Assembly (NCBI RefSeq): GCF_001039275.2
Contig: NZ_CP030117.1
Coordinates: forward strand, 676,001-740,000
Direction: 5' to 3'
Length of the DNA stretch: 64,000 bases
Source of the DNA: Brevibacillus brevis
GTDB taxonomy: Bacteria; Bacillota; Bacilli; Brevibacillales; Brevibacillaceae
Shown here: in pieces, positions 1-8,460 of the stretch
Layout of the letters: each line of letters opens with the position of its first letter
Position numbering within the stretch: position 1 is the first letter of the stretch
Made by a program: the position numbers and the translations under genes
Notes under the pieces: model-generated
Told to the model about the DNA's origin: nothing
The model's input: the letters and a program-made list of their open reading frames with translations, nothing else
The model's database searches: none

Positions 1-195
1 CATGGTACTTCTGTTCATTTCAAGTTCTTCTACTCGATTTGCAAGAGTGGGATCAGATGCTGCGATGGGCACTACACTTTCACCTGTTCCGACAAAAAGT
101 TCATGGGTATCGGTTGTAAAAAGAGGCTCTCCTGCTGATGCAGCGGAGGGGAGATTGGCTTTTAGACCGCGTTTTAGTTTGATTGGTAGTGTCAT
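1..195 (-). CDS. phage tail fibre protein, N-terminal part (cut by window edge)
   Basis: The reading frame begins with ATG at 195 and runs open for 65 codons to the left edge, so the C-terminal part lies outside. Its ATG overlaps the TAA stop of the upstream 1032-residue fibre gene by one base (TAATG), showing translational coupling. The N-terminus (LPIKLKRG..., then GEPLFTTDTHELFVGTG) is the small beta domain found at the N-terminus of many phage tail fibres and receptor-binding proteins, where it attaches the fibre to the baseplate or tip. The following VEELE segment suggests the start of a coiled coil. The fibre series therefore continues to the left. Family assignment is from recognised sequence style; the receptor specificity cannot be judged. 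Confidence 0.8.
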   Translation of the reverse strand, partial: MTLPIKLKRGLKANLPSAASAGEPLFTTDTHELFVGTGESVVPIAASDPTLANRVEELEMNRSTM

Positions 196-3100
196 TAAAA
201 AGTACCTCCATCTACTTCTGTGAGCGTGGAGCCGCTGCCGCCGCCAGAGCCAACGTTAATTTTGTAGTCTCCATTTGACAGCAAGAGGACTCGCAGATTG
301 GTATTTCGATTATATCCATATTTGTAGTCTACTCCTGGCATCGCCATGTCCCAGGAATCTAGTAAGTCCACATCCATGGTAAGAGAGTCCAGACTTGTTT
401 CATCAGCGGATGAAGACTGTTCGAAGTAGAAGGCGCATCGCAAGTTTCTAGCTTGGCCAATTTTCTCGTCCCATTCAGAGATGCTATTGAAATCGTCTAT
501 TGTCATTGCTTTTTCTTTGAATTCAATGGGGGTAGTAACATCGACTGTTGTCCACGAGCCATCCTTTTGTTTTGCTTCCCATGTTGTTCCACTGTCCGTA
601 CTTATTGCGACTCTTAGAACGCCTTTCTCTGTACCTGATAAGGTTAAAGAGTTGATTTTAGCTACGCCGAGAAAGCTAGTATCATTTTTCATTTTTACGA
701 TTCTTGGTACAGGAACTCCAACGAGATGAGCGACTGTTGGCTCTCTTTTAGGTTTTGAAACAAGGATTTTGAGGTTGGATTTGTCTTTTAAATCTTTCAA
801 GTAGGGGGCGCATGTAGAGAGGTCGAGCATGCCTTTATTTAGAAACATATCGTCTGTGGGAGGAGTAGTACCAACGGTTTCCCAGCCGGAAGAAGTGTAC
901 GTTTTCACGTCTGTGCCGTCTAGTATGAGGAATCTGTTATTATTAATTGATTCAATCAGAAGAACTGGACGGAAGCCTCTACCTGGGGTTGTAAGATCTG
1001 TTGTACCAGATGTCCAGTTTGTAAGACCGTTATAACCCCGAATTACGCGGGCCTTTGCATTCGATTGATCGGTCGTACTTGTCCATGAACCGTGATTGAC
1101 GTTATTCCAGATACGATCATCGGTCATGTATTTATCCCATTCATTGTCTTTATCGTTTGGGGAAATTCCTCCCGTTAGAAGTCGCAGAGTGAAAGCATGA
1201 GTAGGTGTAGGAACAAGACTGGAATAACCGAGAGGGACTTCATACCTAAAAGGATTGTGTCCAAAATTAAATACGGCTTTTAAATGATCTGAGCTTGATC
1301 CACTAAAGAAAAGTGGGTAGACGGTGCCTAGAGATTTTAAGTCTGTAAATGCGGCTCCTTGTGAGACTCCGTTTTTATAGAAAGTTAATGTCCCCTCATC
1401 CATATCCAAACCAATGCCAATTACGTCTCCGCTGGTGTAACTGGAGCCATAAGAAGCAGCTGATCCATTCCACTTTAATCCCGATCCCGCATAACTTCTA
1501 ACCACTGCTCCTGAACCAACTGGATTTGATAGAGCAACATTGGATGTTGCAACCCCAATGTGAGTGTTGGAGCTGCCAAGAACGAAAGCTTCCCAATACC
1601 ATTTTCCACTAGTAAGGCCTCTATCTGTTCTTACCCCGCCAGCACCGTTGATTAATACAGTGTTATGAGATGCAGATGCTCCACCGCCAACAAGGAAAGT
1701 ATCTTTGAAGTCAGAGAGTGTCGTAGGAAGTCCACTGCCTGAAGCAATCCCTGCTGTATTTAAAACATCCATAGAGATGCCAGATTGAATGTTTCTGTCC
1801 GAAATCAGTATTTTTCGACCTTTATGATCTGTGTCAACCATGATGAAGTAGAAGTCACCATTTGGAGAAGTAGTGGGTACATTAGGAAGCAATTCTTTTG
1901 ATTCTTCTCCTAGGCCAGACACAGTACCAAATAAGTTATTTGAAGCAATATAGTTAGCGCGTATTCGTTTTCCTACTTGTAAGTCATTTAGGTCTGTTAC
2001 TTCATCAGGATGCAGGAGTCTGCCGTTGGAATCAATATCAATAGCATCCATCTGCACATTATTTGTCCCAACGTCAGGCGGAATACTAATTTCAACAGTA
2101 TGCTCTCCCTCTGTCAATCCAGTTTTCTCGTAAAGCAATGACTGGTACTGTACTGCTGATTTAAATTGATTGTAAGTTTCGGAAACCCCATCAATCTTTA
2201 TCGGCACAGCGATTGACTTATTCGGAGTCAAGGGCGCAATAATTCTAATCTTCGTGCCTGTAAATTTAAAAGATATTTTTGCGCTTATGTCGTTAGGATT
2301 AGAATGTTTTGCAGTTCCGCCATAATGAAGACCGCTACTTTCTGTAACCCATGTGCCAGAGAAATTAATTGACGGACTTGTGTCATCATATCTTTTCCAT
2401 CCTATTTCTGGTTCAGTTAAACGTTGTCCTACACTGGTAGTAAGATAACCGGTGTCATCAATATCAATAGCGTCAAAAATAAATCCCAGACCATCAAATG
2501 GTTGCTGAACAATTTCAACAGTGTGGAGTCCAATTGGTAAATTCGCTCTTTCAAAAATTAGTGTCTGGTACAGTGAATTTCTATCGTTGATGAGGGTTGA
2601 GTATTTAACTCCATCAATGTAGATATCTATTGGGTCAGGCGTGTAAGCACTATTACACACGCTGATAATTCTTATTTTCGTGCCATAAAATCTAAATTTA
2701 ACTGACGCTGGAGTCTTGTTACCACTTAATTGATGCCAATTGCCACCAGAGGTTGAAGTATTACTACCACTAACCCATGCACCTTCATATATGAGTTTTG
2801 GTGAATTATTTTCAATCCTTATCCAACCATTTTCGGGTGCTGTGTACTGTTGACCTATCCTACCAATTAGGTAACCACTTTCATCAATATCAATAGCATC
2901 AATCTGAATATTATTTGTTCCAATATTTGATGGAATACCAATTTCAACAGTATGTTCTCCCTCTGTTAGTCCAGTTTTCTCGTAAAGCAATGACTGGTAT
3001 TGTGTTACTGATTTAAATTGATTGTAAGTTTCGGAAACCCCATCAATTTTTATCGGCACAGCGATTGACTTATTCGGAGCCAACGCCGCAATAATTCTTA

Positions 3101-3293
3101 TCTTCGTACCTGTAAATTTAAAAGATATTTTTGCGTTAAGGTCATTAGCATTAGAATGTTTTGCATTTCCACCATAATGAAGACCGCTACTTTCTGTAAC
3201 CCATGTGCCAGAGAAATTAATTGATGGGCTTGTGTCATCATATCTTTTCCATCCTACTTCGGGTGATGGTAAATATTGTCCCACTGTTGCCAT
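195..3293 (-). CDS. modular tail fibre/adhesin with three tandem repeats and a SPRY domain
   Basis: This 1032-residue protein is a probable tail-tip adhesin. Residues 5-426 are three tandem units of about 142 residues, each opening GQ...PE.GW and ending in DAIDID; units 1 and 3 are almost identical and unit 2 is divergent. The units look like carbohydrate-binding beta-sandwiches. Residues about 530-690 resemble a SPRY/concanavalin-like domain (SGKWYWEA, GIGLDMDEGTLTFYKNG). Residues about 705-780 carry a motif LLTGG...NEWDKY...FRPVL that also ends the next two genes. The C-terminal 250 residues are unassigned beta-rich sequence ending in a Gly/Ser tail. ATG 3293 has an AAGGAG ribosome site inside the end of the upstream gene. 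No enzymatic motif is seen. Confidence 0.75.
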   Translation of the reverse strand: MATVGQYLPSPEVGWKRYDDTSPSINFSGTWVTESSGLHYGGNAKHSNANDLNAKISFKFTGTKIRIIAALAPNKSIAVPIKIDGVSETYNQFKSVTQYQSLLYEKTGLTEGEHTVEIGIPSNIGTNNIQIDAIDIDESGYLIGRIGQQYTAPENGWIRIENNSPKLIYEGAWVSGSNTSTSGGNWHQLSGNKTPASVKFRFYGTKIRIISVCNSAYTPDPIDIYIDGVKYSTLINDRNSLYQTLIFERANLPIGLHTVEIVQQPFDGLGFIFDAIDIDDTGYLTTSVGQRLTEPEIGWKRYDDTSPSINFSGTWVTESSGLHYGGTAKHSNPNDISAKISFKFTGTKIRIIAPLTPNKSIAVPIKIDGVSETYNQFKSAVQYQSLLYEKTGLTEGEHTVEISIPPDVGTNNVQMDAIDIDSNGRLLHPDEVTDLNDLQVGKRIRANYIASNNLFGTVSGLGEESKELLPNVPTTSPNGDFYFIMVDTDHKGRKILISDRNIQSGISMDVLNTAGIASGSGLPTTLSDFKDTFLVGGGASASHNTVLINGAGGVRTDRGLTSGKWYWEAFVLGSSNTHIGVATSNVALSNPVGSGAVVRSYAGSGLKWNGSAASYGSSYTSGDVIGIGLDMDEGTLTFYKNGVSQGAAFTDLKSLGTVYPLFFSGSSSDHLKAVFNFGHNPFRYEVPLGYSSLVPTPTHAFTLRLLTGGISPNDKDNEWDKYMTDDRIWNNVNHGSWTSTTDQSNAKARVIRGYNGLTNWTSGTTDLTTPGRGFRPVLLIESINNNRFLILDGTDVKTYTSSGWETVGTTPPTDDMFLNKGMLDLSTCAPYLKDLKDKSNLKILVSKPKREPTVAHLVGVPVPRIVKMKNDTSFLGVAKINSLTLSGTEKGVLRVAISTDSGTTWEAKQKDGSWTTVDVTTPIEFKEKAMTIDDFNSISEWDEKIGQARNLRCAFYFEQSSSADETSLDSLTMDVDLLDSWDMAMPGVDYKYGYNRNTNLRVLLLSNGDYKINVGSGGGSGSTLTEVDGGTF
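2016..2429 (-). repeat. protein-coding tandem repeat unit 3 (fibre gene)
   Basis: This unit encodes residues 289-426 and is almost the same as unit 1 (2856-3281). Differences are limited to scattered substitutions, such as NANDLNAK versus NPNDISAK. Confidence 0.8.
2430..2855 (-). repeat. protein-coding tandem repeat unit 2, diverged (fibre gene)
   Basis: This unit encodes residues 147-288. It keeps the frame GQ..T.PE.GW, KIRII, IDG, E...L..GLHTVEI and DAIDID of the neighbouring units, but most other positions differ. It is probably an older copy of the same binding domain. Confidence 0.7.
2856..3281 (-). repeat. protein-coding tandem repeat unit 1 (fibre gene)
   Basis: This unit encodes residues 5-146 of the fibre protein. 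It is nearly identical at protein and DNA level to unit 3 (2016-2429), for instance the shared VSETYNQF and LLYEKTGLTEGEHTVEI segments. It differs strongly from unit 2 (2430-2855). Such a pattern suggests a recent duplication or gene conversion that skipped the middle unit. Confidence 0.8.
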
Positions 3294-3296
3294 ATC

Positions 3297-4394
3297 TTAC
3301 AACTCCTTGTATTCAAATACTGGGCGAAAGCATGCCAAACTGGCTGTTACATTAGAGCTTAAAATGTATCCAAATTCCTTTGCGTTTAAATGGCCTCTGC
3401 CCACTCTGGCTGAATTTACAGCAGATGGCATCGAGAGACTAGGCGTGTCTTGGCACCAAGTAGATACATCCATGAAATGGAATACATCATTAAGTGTTTT
3501 GTCTGGTCGTATCAAATGATTTGGGAAATTCACTACGTATTTATCCCATTCATTGTTAACTGGCCAAGCTCCATTTTCTTTTTCAGTAGTAGACAGGTTT
3601 CCTTGCCCATCTGCATAGGCTACTCCGCCTGTTAGAGATCGCGCAGTTATAGCATCCTTGCATTCTCCGAAATATAGCCCTGCTCTTAATGCTATCCAGC
3701 CTCCTACGTAGCCGTTAATGACAAGCCTGTAACCTAAATAGGCAGTCGAATTATTAAAGGTAATCACTTTCGTTCCACTACTCGAGTAGGAAGCATTTGC
3801 AAGTGTGATATTCCAAGTGGAACCATCACTTGTCGCTTGAACGGATACGTTTGATGTATATACCGAACTGTTAAAATCTGTGAAGCCTACTGCATTAACC
3901 ACTTGTGGTTCACCAAAAATGTAACCTACCCATTGAGAAAGGACAGAAGTTCCCGCATTCCAGTACCCCTGGTCAGGATTAAACAAATTCTTTGCAGCTT
4001 CATTTCCAGAATTGTATTGATTGCTATATATAACCCGACCTCCATCTGAACCGTTATCTGACGTTGTTAAAGCAGGTACTTTATTTACCACAAGTACTGG
4101 AATTCCTTGAATGAATCGATTGGCGTTTATGGTATTCCACGATACAGAGTGAACAAGTACACGATCTGCAATAAGTAAACCTTTTGCAGATTTCAGGAAA
4201 TAGAAACTACCAAACCCTGAAGCATTGCCGGTGAAAGGAAATTCTGGTGCAATTGTAGAGGGAGGGGTACCTAATCCCATAAATGCCATCTGGCTATTAG
4301 TCTTGTCATAATAAAATCTACAAGGAATGTAATCCCCAATTTCCATATCAGAAATTTTTGTTCTTAATTGTCCTGTAGTTGCGGGCATTGTCAT
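3297..4394 (-). CDS. tail fibre/adhesin with F5/8C (discoidin)-like central domain
   Basis: This protein of about 365 residues shares its frame with the next gene upstream (4401-5540). The N-terminal scaffold ATTGQLR...DMEIGDYI is followed by KGLLIADRV..HSVSW, a discoidin-like domain (about residues 110-245, with AAKNLFNPDQGYW, WVGYIF, VQATSDGSTW), and the C-terminal LTGG...NEWDKY...FRPVFEY module. Discoidin-type domains bind glycans or other surface ligands, so a host-surface binding role at the tail tip is inferred. ATG 4394 is chosen because the two paralogues then begin at the same residue (MTMPATTG versus MPVPATTG). A TTG six bases upstream (4400) has better spacing to a GAGAG site and is the alternative start. 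Confidence 0.7.
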   Translation of the reverse strand: MTMPATTGQLRTKISDMEIGDYIPCRFYYDKTNSQMAFMGLGTPPSTIAPEFPFTGNASGFGSFYFLKSAKGLLIADRVLVHSVSWNTINANRFIQGIPVLVVNKVPALTTSDNGSDGGRVIYSNQYNSGNEAAKNLFNPDQGYWNAGTSVLSQWVGYIFGEPQVVNAVGFTDFNSSVYTSNVSVQATSDGSTWNITLANASYSSSGTKVITFNNSTAYLGYRLVINGYVGGWIALRAGLYFGECKDAITARSLTGGVAYADGQGNLSTTEKENGAWPVNNEWDKYVVNFPNHLIRPDKTLNDVFHFMDVSTWCQDTPSLSMPSAVNSARVGRGHLNAKEFGYILSSNVTASLACFRPVFEYKEL

Positions 4395-4400
4395 TTTCAA

Positions 4401-5540
4401 TCACTTCTCTCTATATTCAAATACAGGTCGGTATCCAATTGTCGTGCTGCTAATGCTACTAACCGAGAAATTGGAATAGTTCACTTCTTTTCGTACAGAA
4501 CCACTTGTATTAGTAGAACCTCTCCATATTCGATGCCCAGAAGCACCAGTTGTGACTCCGTCATGGTGTCTCGTTCCAGTGACGGGTGTTTCTTGACACC
4601 AAGTAGCTACACCTACATTCCAATGGAATACATCATCCAGTGTCTTTCCTGGCTGAATTTTATCAATAGGGAAATTCACAATGTATTTATCCCACTCATT
4701 ATTGGCAGGCCATCCACCTTTATTTTTATCAATAAGGGACAGTTGCCCGATTTCGTCTGCATTGGTTACACCGCCAGTCAAAGATCGCATAATACCCCCA
4801 AACTCAAACATTTCCAATTCACCAATGCTGAGAAATGCTGAGCCGTTATTTGCGAGAACGTTCATGCGATACTTCATATAAGGTTTGTTGTTATCGATAG
4901 GAAAATGGCGTTTCTGCGATTCAGACCAATTTATTTGAGAGGTAACATAATCTAATTGAATCCAATTGACTCCATCCCAACCTTCAAAAAACCATTCCTT
5001 TGGAGAAGAAGCTACCGTGTCAGTTGCTTCGCCGCAAGTAACAGCATATTTTCTCACAATTTTTGGTTCTGGGAATTCATAGGCCAACCAACCTTTAGAC
5101 TCCCCATTTGTATACCATACATTTTTTCCTGCGCCACTTAATTTGCCATCGAACGCTTGAAAAGCACCATATTGATTGCTCCCTACACTACTTGCAGTAA
5201 CGATACCGCTGGGAGACGTATTACTGGTCATAAAAGGAATGAGATTGGAGCTATTCCAACTATTTCCCTCTATTGCCTTTTGTTTGTTAAGACTGTCCCA
5301 TGAGACGGAATGTGAACGAACCCTGTCTGCAATTAACAGGCCTTTTTCTACTTTCACCATGTAAATGAAGGTATTTAAGAGACTTAGTTTGGTTCCATGG
5401 ATAGGAGTTTCTGTGTATCCTGCAGTACTTCCACCGAATTCGTGAAGACCTGTTGAAATCACCTTCATCACAATGTAATCAGCGATTTCCATGTCAAAAA
5501 CATTTTCTCGGAGTTGCCCAGTTGTTGCTGGCACTGGCAT
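4401..5540 (-). CDS. tail fibre/adhesin with F5/8C (discoidin)-like domain, paralogue of the downstream gene
   Basis: This 379-residue protein has the same layout as the 3297-4394 gene: MPVPATTGQLR...DMEIADYI, KGLLIADRVRSHSVSW, a clear F5/8 type C-like domain at residues about 105-248 (AFDGK, WLAYEFPEPKIVRKYAV, PKEWFFEGWDG, IGELEMF), then SLTGG...NEWDKY...YRPVFEY to the end. The start ATG 5540 is preceded by GTTGAGGTG; a longer TTG-initiated frame to 5573 lacks this signal and is rejected. It sits in the tail operon between a coiled-coil fibre gene and its paralogue, which suggests alternative or hetero-oligomeric adhesins on one particle. No catalytic motif is visible. Confidence 0.75.
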   Translation of the reverse strand: MPVPATTGQLRENVFDMEIADYIVMKVISTGLHEFGGSTAGYTETPIHGTKLSLLNTFIYMVKVEKGLLIADRVRSHSVSWDSLNKQKAIEGNSWNSSNLIPFMTSNTSPSGIVTASSVGSNQYGAFQAFDGKLSGAGKNVWYTNGESKGWLAYEFPEPKIVRKYAVTCGEATDTVASSPKEWFFEGWDGVNWIQLDYVTSQINWSESQKRHFPIDNNKPYMKYRMNVLANNGSAFLSIGELEMFEFGGIMRSLTGGVTNADEIGQLSLIDKNKGGWPANNEWDKYIVNFPIDKIQPGKTLDDVFHWNVGVATWCQETPVTGTRHHDGVTTGASGHRIWRGSTNTSGSVRKEVNYSNFSVSSISSTTIGYRPVFEYREK

Positions 5541-5581
5541 TTTTTTCACCTCAACTCTTGAATTGAAGGCCAATAGAATAT

Positions 5582-8440
5582 TTAAGTCACCTCAATTTTC
5601 TCAATACTCGAGTATTGATTAACATCGAGATTAAAAGAGTACACACTATTACCAGAGGAAAGCACGACGTCTTCTGTCATTTCAATCAAATAGTCGGTTT
5701 TAAGCCGTAACATACCCTCCAACTCCAGGTAATTGTCATGGTCAAAGTTAGAGGCTTCGTTGCTAGAAAAGGATGCAATTTCGAGGGAGTAATTTTGTTC
5801 ACCGGGGGCAAATTTCAAAACCTCAATAGGGGGTAATTTATAGTCGGAAGTATATGGGATGGTTATGTTTACTTCTTCAGGTGTGTTAGGGGAGGCTATA
5901 ACTCCGAATTTATTAATTTGGATTAAACCGGTTGATCCGGTGTTGCCACTTCCCGGTGTGACCTTGATGAATTCGACTGAATCATCGAACCATCCATAAC
6001 CTAATGATGATAGAGTTGACCCTGTGGAGAGAGTGGCACGAATGCAAACTTCTTTCCCACCAGTTACCTCCAAAAACTTGTCGAGAGTAATGTTGTTCAA
6101 CCAGGTATTTCCGCCGTTCATAGATAAATCGTAGATGACTTGCCCTTGGTGTTCCGCTATAACAATCATTTTCTTAGGTTCTACAGGAAGGGATTCCACG
6201 TTGGTATATATAGTGGTGGGACCAGTAGAGTACAACTCTATCTCATTGACAAATAAATGTTTTTGGTTCTCTCCCGTACCGCCAATAGAATAGCCTACGC
6301 GATAGTATCGATATGGGGTAGAGTTCGTGAAGGTAAAGTCAACCCATTTTCTAATACCATTGCCACTTAGACCACTTGGCTCATGAAAAAGCAGAGTCCA
6401 ATTGCTGTTGTCATCCGATCCATAGACGTATAGCTCGGGAGGATAGAAAATTCCAGATACCTGATACTCACAAAACATGGCTTTGACACGATTAATTATT
6501 TCTGGAACGGTAAGGTCAAAGTCTACCGTAGAAATCGATCCAGGAATCCCTAACTGACTAATCCAAGAGCCATCAAGATAATCGGCAGCTGAGCCGTCTT
6601 TTCCGGCTTTACCATCAGTTAGTTTTGAGTATGGTGTATTATCTGGATAATTTTTTGTTGGGATAGGATTTAGATAGTAAGTCTTGCCTTTAACTGCGTT
6701 ATGTCCCATGCGTTTGACTTCACCTTGTTCAACGATGAAGCCAGAAGATCTTGTTTTATCAATGCCCGAGTCGTCTATAAATGAGTCAATGATTAAATTT
6801 TTAGCGGTGTATTTGGGGAGATTGAGAGCTTCGGCAGCTCGGAAATTGGCTGTGATGAGGCCAATGGTATCGTATAAAAGGATCGAGCCAAGTGAAGGAT
6901 CTACCTCTACTTTGGTACCACTATTACCGGGGTCTTTTCCTCCAGAACTACCGCCTACCGTATCTGTATAAGTGGGGAGAGTGTCTTCGTCATACCAAAT
7001 GCAGCCAATGCTGTTGAGTAATGCTTTATCAGTAAGATTGGCTCGAATGACAAGAGAATTGCCTGGTAGGAAAGTGCTTAAGTCAACCAACTGATTCAAA
7101 GGAAAACCAGCTGTGAACGTGGTTCCTCCATCGAGTGACAAATCAATGCTGATATTGCCTTCGTACTCTGCATCCAGCACAAGATGGGTCGGAGCTTTTG
7201 CCAATGGAATCGGTTTAGAAACCATGACAGGATTTTTGTCAGATGCTTGCAGTATTTGTATTTCAGTAACGGTCATGTATGTGCTTTTATTCCATACCGT
7301 TACTTTGACCTCATTAATGAGATAGTCTAGGCTGATAGGGTAGTGCCATGAACCATCGCCATGTATACCTTTGTCAGTCGAAGAGGCGAGATTTATTCTT
7401 GGTGTTACTGCATCCCACTTACCTGAAAAAGGATTCTTAACAAAAATTTGATGATCACAATAGTGGTGACCGTTACTACCAAAACTCCCATTCATCCAAA
7501 GAATGACTTTCGAAACATCAACAAGGGCTTCCCATTTCATGAACAAGTCAGCACTTGTACCACTTTGTAACCAGTAATCAGAATATCCGCCTGGAGACGC
7601 AACGGCATTATCATCTGCGATTTTTTCAACAGAGTAGACAGATGTGGTGCCGTTTGCTTTGTATGGGCGATAGCCAGTATTGCTATTGCTGTAATCTCCA
7701 ACAGAAGAAGCGATCTGTACACCTAGTGTCTTCCAGCTATAAACTGAGCCAGCTGATTTGGTGAATTTGCCACTTCCAATTTGAAATGATTCGGACTTTG
7801 ATATATCAACCCCCGACGTATTTACAAAAGAATCGGCATACAAATTATGCCGTACCGTCGCTCCCTGCCCCGTACTTTCCAAAGTCCGATAAGCATTACG
7901 CAAAATATTAGTAGCAGCAACGACGTCAACTAACGGCTTCGTGGTAGTTGTTCCACCGCCATCGTCCCCCGTACCAATCTTCCCCTGCATATCATCCAAC
8001 CGAGCTTTCAGACTGGGAAACGTCCTGCCATCCCGATCCCGACGTGCAGCAACCACCTCGGCGTTCGGGTTAGAGGAGACATCGCTTTGTAGCTTCAAAA
8101 TGGCTTGGTCTTGCTGGGCGTTTTTTTGTTCGACTTGCGAAAGACGAAGATCTTGCGTCTGATTTTTCGCTTCTGCCGCACTGACCGTTGACGATAACGT
8201 ATTCAGCCGCGCTTGAATGGTAGAAACATCACTTTTCACGGCATCAAGCTGACGATCCTGTTCGTCGTCTTTGTCTTTTAGCTCACGAAATCTATCCTTT
8301 AAGCTCGGTTTATCCTCTCTAGCGTCATCCAGCTCCTGAAGGTAGGAGTCGATTTCAGCGTGGGTACGTTTTCCCTTGTTGGCCAACTCATTATGATCCA
8401 GGACGACCTCGTTGCCTGTTCGGGTGATTCTGACCGACAT
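5582..8440 (-). CDS. long tail fibre protein with N-terminal coiled coil and discoidin-like domains
   Basis: This 952-residue protein starts with a short beta segment (RITRTGNEVVLDHNEL). A charged heptad-rich coiled coil follows at about residues 45-130 (LKDRFRELKDKDDEQDRQLD, later VSTIQARLNTLSSTV), as in trimeric phage fibres. Two related beta blocks follow. Each contains NLYADSF or NLIIDSF, a GI/VDI-DKS signature, a discoidin-like stretch and a VVIAEHQG- or VLDAEYEG-type strand with LS.(D/N)GG.T. The two blocks look like an internal duplication. ATG 8440 has AAAAGGAGC upstream. It is probably a structural fibre with surface-binding domains. The N-terminus probably docks to the baseplate and the C-terminus faces outward; this is inferred from fibre architecture. 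Confidence 0.7.
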   Translation of the reverse strand: MSVRITRTGNEVVLDHNELANKGKRTHAEIDSYLQELDDAREDKPSLKDRFRELKDKDDEQDRQLDAVKSDVSTIQARLNTLSSTVSAAEAKNQTQDLRLSQVEQKNAQQDQAILKLQSDVSSNPNAEVVAARRDRDGRTFPSLKARLDDMQGKIGTGDDGGGTTTTKPLVDVVAATNILRNAYRTLESTGQGATVRHNLYADSFVNTSGVDISKSESFQIGSGKFTKSAGSVYSWKTLGVQIASSVGDYSNSNTGYRPYKANGTTSVYSVEKIADDNAVASPGGYSDYWLQSGTSADLFMKWEALVDVSKVILWMNGSFGSNGHHYCDHQIFVKNPFSGKWDAVTPRINLASSTDKGIHGDGSWHYPISLDYLINEVKVTVWNKSTYMTVTEIQILQASDKNPVMVSKPIPLAKAPTHLVLDAEYEGNISIDLSLDGGTTFTAGFPLNQLVDLSTFLPGNSLVIRANLTDKALLNSIGCIWYDEDTLPTYTDTVGGSSGGKDPGNSGTKVEVDPSLGSILLYDTIGLITANFRAAEALNLPKYTAKNLIIDSFIDDSGIDKTRSSGFIVEQGEVKRMGHNAVKGKTYYLNPIPTKNYPDNTPYSKLTDGKAGKDGSAADYLDGSWISQLGIPGSISTVDFDLTVPEIINRVKAMFCEYQVSGIFYPPELYVYGSDDNSNWTLLFHEPSGLSGNGIRKWVDFTFTNSTPYRYYRVGYSIGGTGENQKHLFVNEIELYSTGPTTIYTNVESLPVEPKKMIVIAEHQGQVIYDLSMNGGNTWLNNITLDKFLEVTGGKEVCIRATLSTGSTLSSLGYGWFDDSVEFIKVTPGSGNTGSTGLIQINKFGVIASPNTPEEVNITIPYTSDYKLPPIEVLKFAPGEQNYSLEIASFSSNEASNFDHDNYLELEGMLRLKTDYLIEMTEDVVLSSGNSVYSFNLDVNQYSSIEKIEVT

Positions 8441-8460
8441 ACGTTCAGCTCCTTTTCGAT

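Noticed and set aside
2-223. Plus-strand open frame at the left edge
   Set aside because: Opposite strand to a recognised fibre N-terminus (partial gene 1-195).
7635-7641. TAGACAG inside a fibre gene (also 18347-18353 and 23698-23704)
   Set aside because: These coding-region hits lack the CTA extension and fit protein-coding constraint. They are treated as chance matches to the CTGTCTA core.
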